A DNA stretch of 64,000 nt from Bacteroidota bacterium. GTDB lineage: Bacteria; Bacteroidota; Bacteroidia; J057; JADKCL01. The notes beneath the pieces were generated by a model that ran no database searches, was not told the DNA's origin, and worked only from the letters and a program-made list of their open reading frames with translations. Location of the stretch: positions 1-64,000 of the forward strand of contig JADKCL010000065.1 of assembly GCA_016718825.1 (NCBI GenBank). The letters run 5' to 3'. Made by a program: the position numbers and the translations under genes. Below are positions 1 to 8,398 of this stretch, one piece after another (position 1 is the first letter of the stretch; each line of letters begins with the position of its first letter).

Positions 1-28
1 TTGAATGAAAAGTCATACAAAAATGGCA

Positions 29-991
29 TTAACGATCCACCAACTGCGGATCACCCATCTTTCCGGTCTGATAATCCAGAATACATTGCCGAATCTGCTC
101 CTCCGTGTTCATCACAAACGGTCCGTAGGAATAGACGACTTCATTCAGCGGCTGACCACCCAACACGAGGATTTCGGCGTTTTCCTTGGCATAGAGTTGG
201 ACGGTACTTTCGCCACGGTGGTAAAGGGCGACTTGATTGGTTTTCAGGACTTTTTGACCTTCCAATTCGAGGTCGCCGTTGACGAGGTAGAGGATGAAGT
301 TGTGGGTCGGATCGGTGGGAATGTCGAGCCGCGTGTCGGCTGCGAGGTGCATGTGGTAATAAAATGCGGGGCTCAGCGTCTCGATTTTGGACTTCGCATC
401 GCCGAATTCGCCGAGGACGACCGTGCCTTTGACCTTCTCGGTGTCAATTTTGCCAAAGTCCTTTTCTGCGAAGAGCAAGGTCGCCGGGGCGTCCAATTTA
501 TAGGCGGAGGGCATGTTGAGCCAGATTTGGAAGCCGTGGTAAATGCCGCCTTCGTCGTGGAGCATTTTGCCGGTTTCTTCCATGTGAATCGCGCCACGTC
601 CCGAGCTGAACATCATAAAATCGCCTTTCCCGATCTGGAAATCGTAGTCGAGGCTGTCTTTGTGGTGGCCATTTCCCGAAAGGAAAAACGTCGTCGGAAT
701 CACGCCCGCATGCGGGTGCGCGCCGACACGCAGGGGCTTCGCGCCTGCGGACATCGTGACAGGCCCGAATTCGTCAAACAAAACATACGGCGACACCAAA
801 TCCTGCCGATCCCCAGCAAATGCCCGCAAAATCGGCAGCGTCCCGACCATCTCGCGTTGCATGTTCAGAATTTCCGCGACTTTGCGCGTCGATTCGCCTG
901 CGAGCAGCCCGGAAGCAGATTTGAGAATGCCCGGCACCGCGAGACTAGCGCCGATGATGGCCGATGTTTTGATGAATTCCTTGCGTTTCAT
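29..991 (-). CDS. Pirin family bicupin protein with exported-type N-terminus
   Basis: A 320-residue protein of the pirin family, a bicupin fold that binds a metal. Known members act as quercetin dioxygenases or as redox-linked regulators, and the substrate here is unknown. The N-terminal cupin shows the family metal ligands: HPHAG near residue 93, then HH, and a later HMEE motif near residue 138. The N-terminus (MKRKEFIKTSAIIGASLAV) resembles a Tat-type leader with KRK instead of the twin arginine, so export is possible but not certain; most pirins are cytoplasmic. It is transcribed away from the LamG gene at 1190 with about 200 bases between them. The stop lies 28 bases from the window edge, so any operon partner downstream is not visible. 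Confidence 0.85.
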   Translation of the reverse strand: MKRKEFIKTSAIIGASLAVPGILKSASGLLAGESTRKVAEILNMQREMVGTLPILRAFAGDRQDLVSPYVLFDEFGPVTMSAGAKPLRVGAHPHAGVIPTTFFLSGNGHHKDSLDYDFQIGKGDFMMFSSGRGAIHMEETGKMLHDEGGIYHGFQIWLNMPSAYKLDAPATLLFAEKDFGKIDTEKVKGTVVLGEFGDAKSKIETLSPAFYYHMHLAADTRLDIPTDPTHNFILYLVNGDLELEGQKVLKTNQVALYHRGESTVQLYAKENAEILVLGGQPLNEVVYSYGPFVMNTEEQIRQCILDYQTGKMGDPQLVDR

Positions 992-1189
992 GCGTTTGGA
1001 GTCGAATTGGAAGACAATACCGAATGAAAGATAACCAATTAGTAAGAACGATGTTTGGAGGTGCCGGAATGTGTAATGTGTTCATTGTCAGTAATTTTCA
1101 GGGGAGCCTATTTTCAACGCTTCGAAAGCAGCTTGTAAACCTTCGCTTTTTCTCCGAATTTTAACCTTTGGCTATCAAAATCACATTCG

Positions 1190-1795
1190 ATGAAAAGTTT
1201 CTACGTGTTGTTGTTGAGTCTCTTGCTTTCTTTTTTCATTGTAAAAGCCCAATCAGGCAATGCGCTGCACTTTGACGGGGCCAACGATCAGGTCGTTGCC
1301 ACGGTGCCCAGCCTTTTCAGCAATCTCACCGCCAATAGCTTCACAATGGAAGCTTGGGTGTATCCGACGGGCGCGATCTTCAGCCGGATCATTTATGCGC
1401 AATCCACCACCAATAGCTTCGCTACGATGAGCACTGGCGGAACGAACAACATCTATTTTTACGTCGTAGCAAATGGGACGAATTACAGCGCGGCGACCAC
1501 CGCAACCTTGCCCAGCAACCAATGGACGCATGTTGCCGCGCGCTGGACAGCCGGAACGAATGCCGTAGCGGTGTTTTTTAACGGCGTTTTGCAGGCTTCA
1601 TCCCCGGGCGGATCATCCTCAACAGGGACGAGCGGCTTGCTGACATTGGGCACGCGTCCCGGCGGGTGCACAATATTTTCCGGGTGCCATCGACGAAGTG
1701 AGAATCTGGAGTACAGCCCGCACGCAATGCGAAATTCAAAGCAATATGAACCGTCATTTCACAGGTCCGCAGACCAATTTGGTGGCTTATTATGA
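1190..1795 (+). CDS. Secreted LamG-domain protein, N-terminal part (frame broken near 1665)
   Basis: Start of a large cell-surface or secreted protein. Residues 1-20 form a Sec signal peptide ending in VKAQ. Residues 22-160 are a LamG/concanavalin-like domain (ALHFDGANDQV, FTMEAWVYP, WTHVAARW, FNGVLQ), a carbohydrate- or protein-binding jelly roll. The genuine reading ends at GTRPGG, around base 1663; everything after that in this frame (to 1795) is out-of-frame sequence. The rest of the LamG domain (AIDEVRIWSTARTQCEIQSNM) continues one frame over. Removing one G from the GGG at 1664-1666 gives an uninterrupted GGAQYFPGAIDEV, the expected LamG ending. Together with the next entry this should be read as one gene, 1190-3089, of about 632 residues. 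Confidence 0.8.
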   Translation: MKSFYVLLLSLLLSFFIVKAQSGNALHFDGANDQVVATVPSLFSNLTANSFTMEAWVYPTGAIFSRIIYAQSTTNSFATMSTGGTNNIYFYVVANGTNYSAATTATLPSNQWTHVAARWTAGTNAVAVFFNGVLQASSPGGSSSTGTSGLLTLGTRPGGCTIFSGCHRRSENLEYSPHAMRNSKQYEPSFHRSADQFGGLL

Positions 1796-3089
1796 CTTCA
1801 ACCACGGCACTGCAGGCGGCAACAATGCGGGTGTGACGACGCTTTCAGATTATTCCGGGAATGCCAACAACGGCACACTTTCCAACTTTGCATTGACTGG
1901 AACGACCTCCAACTGGATTGCCTCTACCGTCAATATCACCTCCAATGGCAATGCAACCGGGGGCTACAATATTGCTGCGAATGCATCAGTTTGCCTAGGA
2001 GCAAGCTACACTTTCCCCAACGGCAGCACGCAGTCCAATATCACAGCGCAAGTCGTTCAAACAAGCACTTTGACGGCCACGAACGGCTGTGACAGCGTGA
2101 TTGTGACGACGGTGGATGTCAATCAGACATACAATGTGCAAGATTCGGCATGGGTTTGCAGCGGCGGCAGTTACACGTTTCCCGACGGATCCACGCAATC
2201 CAATATTACGGCGCAAGTGGTGCAAACAAGCAACCTGCAAACGCTTGCGGGTTGTGACAGCGTGATCGTGACAACGGTAGATGTGCTGCCGAGCTACAAC
2301 CTCACGCAATCGGCCATCGTTTGCAGTGGCGGCAGTTATTTGTTTCCAGACAGTTCTTTGGATACGAATATTACGGTGCAAGTCGTGCATACGAGCACGT
2401 TGCAGACGTTGGCAGGCTGCGATAGCATCATCGTGACCACGGTCGATGTTACGCCCAATTACTTCTATTTTGTGCTAGACACCGTCTGCAATGGCGGAAA
2501 CTATACATTCCCTGACGGATCGGTACAGAGCAATATTACGACGCAAGTTTCCCATATTAGTGCCTTTCAGACCATTGCCGGATGTGATAGCAGTATCAAT
2601 ACCACGGTGGATGTATTTGTTGTGGACACAGCGGTTTCCGTCGCTGCCATTACCCTCACTGCTTCGGCTACCGGCGCAACTTATCAGTGGATCGACTGCT
2701 CGACGGGTTTCCCGATCTCAGGCGAAGTGAATAGCAGCTTTACACCGACGACGAGCGGAAATTATGCGGTTGTGGTGACGGAAAATGGCTGCTCGGATAC
2801 TTCGAGCTGCTATGCAGTGACCGTGGTGGGCGTCGGAAATGGACCCGCACCGTCGATTGCACTCTATCCTAATCCCAATAAGGGTAGCTTTGTTTTGGAA
2901 TTGCCTGCAACCCTCACGGGGCTTGTCAAAGTTGAAGTTCGGAATGCAGTAGGGCAAATCGTTTGGGAATCGATGCTCGGAGCAGGGAAACAAAATCTCA
3001 ATCTGGGAACCGTTGCAAATGGAGTGTATACGTTGAAGGTGCACGGAACCGATGGTATTGCGGCGATGCGCGTGGTTGTGAATCGCTGA
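1698..3089 (+). CDS. T9SS-sorted repeat protein, C-terminal part of the LamG gene
   Basis: Downstream part of the gene that begins at 1190, in the next frame. The listed start (GTG 1698) lies inside the LamG domain and is unlikely to be used. After the end of LamG (AYYDFNHGTAGG) come four repeats of about 48 residues with the pattern C-GGSY-FPDGS-Q-NIT then AGCDS-IVTTVDV, each with two cysteines, a module common in Bacteroidota surface proteins. An Ig-like segment (GATYQWIDCSTG) follows. The last 75 residues are a type A sorting domain of the type IX secretion system (ALYPNPNKGSF, GVYTLKV, MRVVVNR). The product is therefore expected to cross the outer membrane by T9SS and be surface-attached or released. 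A role in adhesion is inference. Confidence 0.85.
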   Translation: MRIWSTARTQCEIQSNMNRHFTGPQTNLVAYYDFNHGTAGGNNAGVTTLSDYSGNANNGTLSNFALTGTTSNWIASTVNITSNGNATGGYNIAANASVCLGASYTFPNGSTQSNITAQVVQTSTLTATNGCDSVIVTTVDVNQTYNVQDSAWVCSGGSYTFPDGSTQSNITAQVVQTSNLQTLAGCDSVIVTTVDVLPSYNLTQSAIVCSGGSYLFPDSSLDTNITVQVVHTSTLQTLAGCDSIIVTTVDVTPNYFYFVLDTVCNGGNYTFPDGSVQSNITTQVSHISAFQTIAGCDSSINTTVDVFVVDTAVSVAAITLTASATGATYQWIDCSTGFPISGEVNSSFTPTTSGNYAVVVTENGCSDTSSCYAVTVVGVGNGPAPSIALYPNPNKGSFVLELPATLTGLVKVEVRNAVGQIVWESMLGAGKQNLNLGTVANGVYTLKVHGTDGIAAMRVVVNR

Positions 3090-3154
3090 TGGCAAGTTGG
3101 AAAATGAGCTTGCACATTCTTTTCTTCGAATGTATTTGAAATGTAAAATTCGAC

Positions 3155-4141
3155 ATGGTAAGTATTTGTAAATCATTGTTTTTGGGATTGGGATTCCTGT
3201 TCTTAATCCAAACCCTGCCTGCCTCAACCCTCGACGAAGAAGTCCAAGTCGCCGACGACGTCCACCTCACAGGCATTTTGGGAACAAAAATCCGAATCGA
3301 CATGGTGCTGCAGCTCGAGACGGGCAAGTACTTCTTTAACAATAGCGGCACGGACAACATTGATGTGCGCGGAAAATACTTCTACCGCACGCAATTGAAG
3401 CCGATTCCATTGAATGGCACACTTTCCCCTTCGAAGGGATTGCTAATGCTCACGGTGGGGGACAACGAAAATCCGAAGGAGCGCTTCGAAGGCCGTTGGG
3501 ATCCGAAACTCAAAAAAGTCACCGGAAATTGGACGCTCACCGAACCCGCAAAGACGATGCCTTTTGTTTTGACGGCCGCCGAAGCCAATGTAAAATCCTC
3601 CGCGATTGTCAGCTACTTTGCTGTATTGCGGGAGTTGCTGCAGGCAGAGCCCGATGCGGAGGGCGCCAAAATCGATGATGCACAATGGGAGGCTCCTAAC
3701 GGCACGATTACGAATTTCGCTCCCAATTGGGGTGGCGGAATCGACGTGTTTACCCCGACCAGGTTGGAATATTATACCAGCTACAATTCGACGGCGCGCT
3801 CCTCGGATTACACGGAAATTTACCAATTGTTGCCCTCCGAGGCAGGCGTGTTTGTTGTGCACTTTTCCACCTATACTGGCTTTGAAAAATCCTACGATGA
3901 AAACGACGAGATGTCCGGAGGCATTTCAGGAAGCAGCTGCGGCTACGAATTGACGGTATACAAATATGCCGATGGTGCCGTAGATGTCACCAAAACTGTC
4001 TTGCCTGCAGATGTCAAATCAACAGGCGGCTCCGAATCAGATACCGAGGACATCAGCTGCGATGGGCAGGTCCTTTCGGATGCAATTCTCTTGCCATCAG
4101 GAGAAAAGCTGTATTGGGATGGGACGAAGTTTGTGAAATAA
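3155..4141 (+). CDS. Secreted protein of unknown function
   Basis: A 328-residue protein I do not recognise. The N-terminus is a clear signal peptide (MVSICKSLFLGLGFLFLIQTLPA). Residues 35-120 look like a small beta-rich domain of the kind that computes how a base material is modified (IDMVLQLETGKYFF, GRWDPKLKKVTGNW), a pattern frequent in uncharacterised Bacteroidota exported proteins. A second acidic domain follows with two cysteines near the end (SSCGYEL and DISCDGQ) that could form a disulfide. It lies 65 bases after the LamG gene in the same direction and converges on the GH13 gene. No catalytic motif is visible. Confidence 0.6.
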   Translation: MVSICKSLFLGLGFLFLIQTLPASTLDEEVQVADDVHLTGILGTKIRIDMVLQLETGKYFFNNSGTDNIDVRGKYFYRTQLKPIPLNGTLSPSKGLLMLTVGDNENPKERFEGRWDPKLKKVTGNWTLTEPAKTMPFVLTAAEANVKSSAIVSYFAVLRELLQAEPDAEGAKIDDAQWEAPNGTITNFAPNWGGGIDVFTPTRLEYYTSYNSTARSSDYTEIYQLLPSEAGVFVVHFSTYTGFEKSYDENDEMSGGISGSSCGYELTVYKYADGAVDVTKTVLPADVKSTGGSESDTEDISCDGQVLSDAILLPSGEKLYWDGTKFVK

Positions 4142-4255
4142 GCTGAATGGTTGCCGTTTTTTTGCAATTAAAAAGAACGTCGCAGAAAAAGCCCAAGGCC
4201 CTGCATTTGAGGCAACTTTGGATTGCAGTCGAAATAGGCTTGCTTCGGTCAGTTC

Positions 4256-5941
4256 TTAGTCGCGCAAAAACAGGATACAACCATTGGGTCCGATTCCCTC
4301 GCTGCCGTTCCATCCCATCGTGAAAACCATCGGTAGATTGCGTGTCGATTCCGGCAATTGAATTTCCTTGTTCCCGAAATTGGCGACGACGGTCAATTCC
4401 TGTTCGCCCAGTGTTTTGATGTACATTAGGACATTTCTCCCGCTGACCGACTCTTGCACCACCTTTAATGCGCCTTGCGAAAAGACAGGATGCAGTTTTC
4501 GCAATTGAAGCAAGGCCTTGTAGGAGGAAAACAACGAACTGCGATCCACACTTTGCCCAGCGACATTCCGCTGTTCCAATTCACCTGAAATCGGTAACCA
4601 AGGCTTTGCATCCACGGTCGTAAACCCTGCATTTGCTGTCGAATCCCATTGCATGGGCGTGCGGCAAACGTCGCGGTTGAGCGGCACGGGCATACGTTTG
4701 CGCAGCCACGTGGGCACCGACCCGTACATGTGCGAGATCGGATCCAGGGCATCTTTTTTGTCGATTTCCGCATCCAACATGCCGATTTCCTCCCCATAAT
4801 ACACCACGGGAACGCCCCGCGTGGTCATTTGCAAAACGGCCAACAGTTTCGCCTTTTCCAAATCGCCCTTCACCCGCCCAATGCTGCGTTTGTTGTCATG
4901 GTTGCCGACCACAAACGTCGGCACGCGCGGCGATGCATAATATCGGTTGTATTCCACCAAACGTTCCCTGAAAAAAGCAGCATCATACTTGTAAAATAGC
5001 ATGTCAAACAGGAAAATCAGGTTGAGTCCATCCTGATTTTCGCCGAGGAATTTGCTGATCGTCGGATGCGCGCCAAACACTTCGCCCACCAAAAACCGGT
5101 CGGGAAATTCGTCAATGGTAGCCCGAATTTCCTTGGCTAAGGCAAAGTTTCCGGGATGATTGACCGTATGGATGCGCTTTTGGAAACGCGCATGCATGCC
5201 GTCCTTGGTCGGGATATAATGCAGCGACGCGGGATTGTCCCGAAATTGGTCATCCTTGACGATGGCATTAAAAATGTCCAAGCGGAAACCATCGACACCC
5301 TTCGTCAGCCAAAAGCGCAATACATCCTTCATTGCCGCCTTCACCTCGGGATTCGCCCAATTCAAATCCGGCTGAAAGGGGAGGAAAGAGGCGAAATACC
5401 ATTGTTGGCGCTGCGCGGAATACTGCCATCCGGGAGGTCCCGGAATGCTCGTCCAATTTGTTGGCGGACGTTGGCCGTTTTTCCCTTTGCCATCGCGCCA
5501 GATATACCAATCGGCCTTGGGATTGTCGCGGCTGCTTTTGGATTCGAGAAACCAAGGATGCTGAGCGCTTGTATGGTTGAGCACCATGTCAAACACAATC
5601 TTCATCCCGCGTTGATGCACCGCTGCGATCAACTGCTCGGCATCTTTCATCGTGCCATATTCGGGCGCAATGCTGCGGTAATCGCTGATGTCATAGCCAA
5701 AATCCGCCTGCGGACTCGCATAAAACGGCGAAATCCAGATGGTCTCAAATCCCAATTCCTTTACATAATCCAAGCGGGAAATGATGCCTTGCAAATCGCC
5801 GATACCGTCGCCATTGCTGTCTTGGAACGAGCGCGGATAAATCTGGTAAATACTCGTGGATTGCCACCACGGGGCCGTTTCTTGGGCGATCATGGGCAGG
5901 GAAAGCGACATCAAGAGGAGGAAGATGAGGAGTCGATTCAC
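4256..5941 (-). CDS. Exported GH13 alpha-glucosidase / oligo-1,6-glucosidase-like enzyme
   Basis: A glycoside hydrolase family 13 enzyme of about 561 residues that should hydrolyse alpha-glucosidic bonds in malto- or isomalto-oligosaccharides. All four family regions are present: DMVLNHTS (region I), GFRLDIFNAI with the nucleophile Asp near residue 220, FLVGEVFG with the acid/base Glu near 285, and VVGNHDNKR with the transition-state Asp near 348. The SIYQIYPRSFQDSNGDG opening is typical of the oligo-1,6-glucosidase subfamily. I chose GTG 5941 as the start. It gives a good signal peptide (MNRLLIFLLLMSLSLPMIAQ) and overlaps the stop of the upstream DUF486 gene as GTGA. An in-frame upstream ATG at 6001 would bury the signal in the neighbouring gene. 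Location is periplasmic or secreted. Exact specificity cannot be read from sequence. Confidence 0.88.
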   Translation of the reverse strand: MNRLLIFLLLMSLSLPMIAQETAPWWQSTSIYQIYPRSFQDSNGDGIGDLQGIISRLDYVKELGFETIWISPFYASPQADFGYDISDYRSIAPEYGTMKDAEQLIAAVHQRGMKIVFDMVLNHTSAQHPWFLESKSSRDNPKADWYIWRDGKGKNGQRPPTNWTSIPGPPGWQYSAQRQQWYFASFLPFQPDLNWANPEVKAAMKDVLRFWLTKGVDGFRLDIFNAIVKDDQFRDNPASLHYIPTKDGMHARFQKRIHTVNHPGNFALAKEIRATIDEFPDRFLVGEVFGAHPTISKFLGENQDGLNLIFLFDMLFYKYDAAFFRERLVEYNRYYASPRVPTFVVGNHDNKRSIGRVKGDLEKAKLLAVLQMTTRGVPVVYYGEEIGMLDAEIDKKDALDPISHMYGSVPTWLRKRMPVPLNRDVCRTPMQWDSTANAGFTTVDAKPWLPISGELEQRNVAGQSVDRSSLFSSYKALLQLRKLHPVFSQGALKVVQESVSGRNVLMYIKTLGEQELTVVANFGNKEIQLPESTRNLPMVFTMGWNGSEGIGPNGCILFLRD

Positions 5942-6309
5942 TTTTTGAAGAAGAAAAAGATGGCGCCCATCAGCAAAACAAATCCGATGAGATGGTTCCA
6001 CCGAAATTGTTCGGTTTTGAAAAATAGCAGTGAAAACAACACGAAAATCACCAAGGTGATGACTTCCTGAATCACTTTCATTTCCAGCAATGAAAACGGC
6101 CCGCCATAGTCTTGGTGCCCCAACCGATTCGCCGGGACTTGCAGACAGTATTCAAAAAAGGCGATTCCCCAGGAAATCAGGATCACCGCGAATAGTCCGA
6201 GGCTCTCAAAGCCCTTCATGCCTTTAAATTTCAGGTGCCCGTACCAAGCGAGCGTCATAAAGGCATTCGAAGCGACAAGGAGCAGGATGGAGGAGATGGC
6301 ACGCGTCAT
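5938..6309 (-). CDS. DMT-superfamily-like DUF486 membrane protein
   Basis: A 123-residue integral membrane protein of the DUF486 family, a small relative of drug/metabolite transporters. Four hydrophobic segments can be seen (ISSILLLVASNAFMTLAW, LGLFAVILISWGIAFFEY, EVITLVIFVLFSLLFF, LIGFVLLMGAIFFFF), with the family signature FFEYCLQVPANRLGH and the GPFSLLEMKVIQE segment between helices. Its stop codon overlaps the GTG start of the GH13 gene by four bases, so the two are probably translated together. The transport substrate is unknown for the family. Confidence 0.85.
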   Translation of the reverse strand: MTRAISSILLLVASNAFMTLAWYGHLKFKGMKGFESLGLFAVILISWGIAFFEYCLQVPANRLGHQDYGGPFSLLEMKVIQEVITLVIFVLFSLLFFKTEQFRWNHLIGFVLLMGAIFFFFKK

Positions 6310-7248
6310 AAAGGAGCAGAATTGAATAACCTACGCATTCTGAGATACAGAATTCGTCAGAATTAGCAGAAGGCCTTGAAACTATACGCTATTCCTGGAG
6401 TATTCTGCTTCCATTAGCTTGGAAACTTTCCAAATGGAGCGAAGAATCATTCTGCACCGCCACACAAGCTTACCAGGTTTAAAAGCAAAAAATCGCAGCA
6501 AGCAAATATCCGTTGTTTTAAGGGTTACCAAATGGAAAGTTAGCAAAATCGGGAATATTCTTGTATTCTGAAAGTTGCGCTATTTTGAATAAAAGCAACA
6601 TATGGATGAAAAACAATCAAGTACCCTCAATCCCGACAAGGTGATGAGAACACACGTCAACGTTTACAATCACTTTTCCTGCCTGATATCATGGTTGAGG
6701 AACAGCAACTAATGGTCTTGATTCAAAACCAGTCAGAATGGCTGAGGTAGTTTAAAGGACTTATACTGCGTCAACGAAAAGCTGTTCGGCACATTCTCGC
6801 CACACAGGACTTCTGCGCAGCAGGTTGTAAGAGAGCAAAATCAGCTGTGAATTGCAAGCAAATCCAATCGGAACAAAAGAGTCCTGCAAACAAGCGTGGG
6901 ACCTTGTTCGGTTAATCGTGACTTGGAGCCACAAAATCATGGACAAAATGATCCAAGTCACCACGTCGAATTTCCCTACCCGGGGATCCCAAAAAGATCT
7001 TCAAAGTAGGCTTAGGCGTTTTCAATAAGAAGTGGACTTGACATGGTCCCAATTGAGGTATGCTTTGCCTTGTTGCCGATTCCATTTAAGCTATCATGGG
7101 TTTGTTCCCAAAATCGACAGAATTTCCAGAACGTGGGCACGACCCCATTCCGGAAATTCTGCAAATCCTGTAAATTCTGATTCAAACCCGCAGAATTCAA
7201 CACCAACACCGATTCTGAAAATTCTAAGAATTCTGCTCAAATTCTGAT
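6310..7248. other. Gene-poor intergenic stretch of about 940 bases
   Basis: I find no convincing gene here. One short reading frame, 6602-6712 on the plus strand (36 codons, starting MDEKQSSTLNPDK), could be a remnant or a small protein. A 67-codon frame on the minus strand (6761-6964) has no recognisable family and unusual composition. The last 100 bases are AATTCTG repeats. The region is AT-richer than its surroundings and may be decayed mobile DNA, but no transposase motif or terminal inverted repeat could be identified. Confidence 0.4.
6335..6373 (-). repeat. AATTCTG-type short dispersed repeat, copy 1
   Basis: Read on the minus strand this segment contains repeated AATTCTG units about ten bases apart, related to the copies at 7148-7253 and 7698-7761. 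It lies directly upstream of the DUF486 gene start. Confidence 0.45.
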
Positions 7249-7253
7249 TCAGA
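7148..7253 (+). repeat. AATTCTG-type repeats, copies 2 and 3
   Basis: Two adjacent imperfect copies of a unit built from AATTCTG words. The second copy ends AATTCTGATTCAGAC and closely matches the copy at 7698-7761 over about 55 bases, including a shared lead-in AATTCAACACC. The stop codon of the rhodanese gene (7249-7251, minus strand) falls inside the terminal GATTCAGAC. Confidence 0.65.
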
Positions 7254-7551
7254 CGAAGCGATTCACCGTCGTCCATGGACCGCCGTTGTGGGCATCGATG
7301 CCTTCTGCTTGGAGGATGCTTGTCGCGCTGCCGCTGCGGTTGCCGGATGCACAGCAAAGGATGACTGGCTTGCCAGCTTTTTTCAGGCTTGCCACTTCGG
7401 AACGGATGCGGTCCAGCGGAATGTTCACCGAACCCTTCACATGCCCGCCGCGAAACTCTGCTGGCGAACGAACGTCAATGATCTTTGCACCTTTTGCGAT
7501 CAAATCTGCAAAATCTACTGACTTACCAAAAAGACTGCTGAAAAGTCCCAT
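7249..7551 (-). CDS. Single-domain rhodanese-like protein
   Basis: A 100-residue protein with one rhodanese domain. Members of this family carry sulfane sulfur on a cysteine and act as sulfurtransferases or persulfide carriers. The family landmarks are present: IIDVRSPAEFRGGHVKGS (CH2A-like region) and the active-site loop CCASGNRS near residues 67-74, with the second cysteine in the catalytic position. There is no signal peptide, so it is probably cytoplasmic. It stands alone between two copies of the AATTCTG repeat, and its last codon and stop lie within one of them. Confidence 0.88.
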   Translation of the reverse strand: MGLFSSLFGKSVDFADLIAKGAKIIDVRSPAEFRGGHVKGSVNIPLDRIRSEVASLKKAGKPVILCCASGNRSGSATSILQAEGIDAHNGGPWTTVNRFV

Positions 7552-7697
7552 ATCGAATACTGTTTAATGATGATGTACTACAAGAAGTTAACGAGGCAAA
7601 GATGAACAGCTTTCCAAACCCAAGGTGTAACCAAGGTTACCATGAGAATTCGAACCAGTCCCACCTGCGGCCGTTCCTCCTACCTCAACCAACCGCA

Positions 7698-7761
7698 TTG
7701 AAATTCAACACCCCCAATTGATTCTATAAATTCTGTGAATTCTGCTCAAATTATGCTCAGT
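7698..7761 (+). repeat. AATTCTG-type repeat, copy 4
   Basis: Imperfect copy of the unit at 7190-7253: AATTCAACACC lead-in, then GATTCTATAAATTCTGTG and AATTCTGCTCAAATT. Copies 3 and 4 bracket the rhodanese gene in direct orientation. Confidence 0.6.
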
Positions 7762-7834
7762 TATGTGGAAAGAATTCCCGAACTTTTCCGACCTAGTGGG
7801 AAAATGCTGAGACGGGCGGTTGCCCTTACAAGAG

Positions 7835-8350
7835 ATGGAGAAAATGTTCCAAATGGCCTCGCAGAGCCGGAAACTGCATTATTCGTTTGCCTATCGGATG
7901 CTTCCGATGATGTTGTTTGGTGACAACGGCCTCAGTGTCTGGCGTGTACTTGCTGACGCCGAGACAAGTGGAGAATATCTGAAGGAGGCTTGGAACCGGA
8001 CCGCTGCTTCGCAGAATCTCGAATTTTTTGAGCCCGAGGGGCTGAAGGCGACCTTTCGCAAGGGGGAGGAGGGACGGGATTTGGTCGTGATCACCATGCC
8101 CGAGCCCATTGCACCACCCGAGGCTTACTTTGGAATCATTCAATTCGATGCCGAATCCAGCAAGCTTCACTACTACACCATAGAATATAGTGTGCGCATG
8201 GATGGCACCAAACGCGTGGTCCTTGGCAAAACCTTGCAAGGAGGCCAACGCCACAACCTCGGCGCCCTTCCCAATGCCGACCTCGAACTCGGAATCGATG
8301 AAATCGAACGCAAAGGCGCCCACCATTTCCCATTCCGACAGTTTGAATAG
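7835..8350 (+). CDS. Conserved-looking hypothetical protein
   Basis: A cytoplasmic-looking protein of about 171 residues that I cannot assign. The start is uncertain: ATG 7835 (MEKMFQMASQSRKLHYSFAYR) is more likely than an in-frame TTG at 7820, just after a stop codon. The middle contains hydrophobic strand-like segments (DLVVITMPEPIAPPEAYFGIIQFD, then KLHYYTIEYSV) and a polar C-terminus ending HHFPFRQFE. It has no signal peptide or membrane segment. It precedes the RmlD-like gene by 48 bases in the same direction, separated by a dispersed repeat, so cotranscription is possible. Confidence 0.55.
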   Translation: MEKMFQMASQSRKLHYSFAYRMLPMMLFGDNGLSVWRVLADAETSGEYLKEAWNRTAASQNLEFFEPEGLKATFRKGEEGRDLVVITMPEPIAPPEAYFGIIQFDAESSKLHYYTIEYSVRMDGTKRVVLGKTLQGGQRHNLGALPNADLELGIDEIERKGAHHFPFRQFE

Positions 8351-8355
8351 GACCT

Positions 8356-8390
8356 TTTCTTCGTGTCTTAGTGTCTTCGTGGCTAAACTT
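8356..8390 (+). repeat. TTCGTGTCTT-type dispersed repeat
   Basis: A short run of TTCGTGTCTTAGTGTCTTCG words followed by TGGCTAAA. The same pattern recurs at 54696-54766 and 55817-55880. It ends eight bases before the start codon of the gene at 8399. Confidence 0.6.
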
Positions 8391-8398
8391 CTGTTCCT

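Noticed and set aside
5..1027. 340-codon plus-strand frame opposite the pirin gene
   Set aside because: It is antisense to a clear pirin gene with all metal-binding motifs, and its own translation has no family features.
7012..7357. Minus-strand frames with repeated FRI and ILRIF words
   Set aside because: They are translations of the AATTCTG repeats and overlap the rhodanese gene; no protein is supported.
7148..7761. CRISPR array
   Set aside because: The AATTCTG units are irregular in length and spacing, have no unique spacers of fixed size, and no cas genes are in the window.
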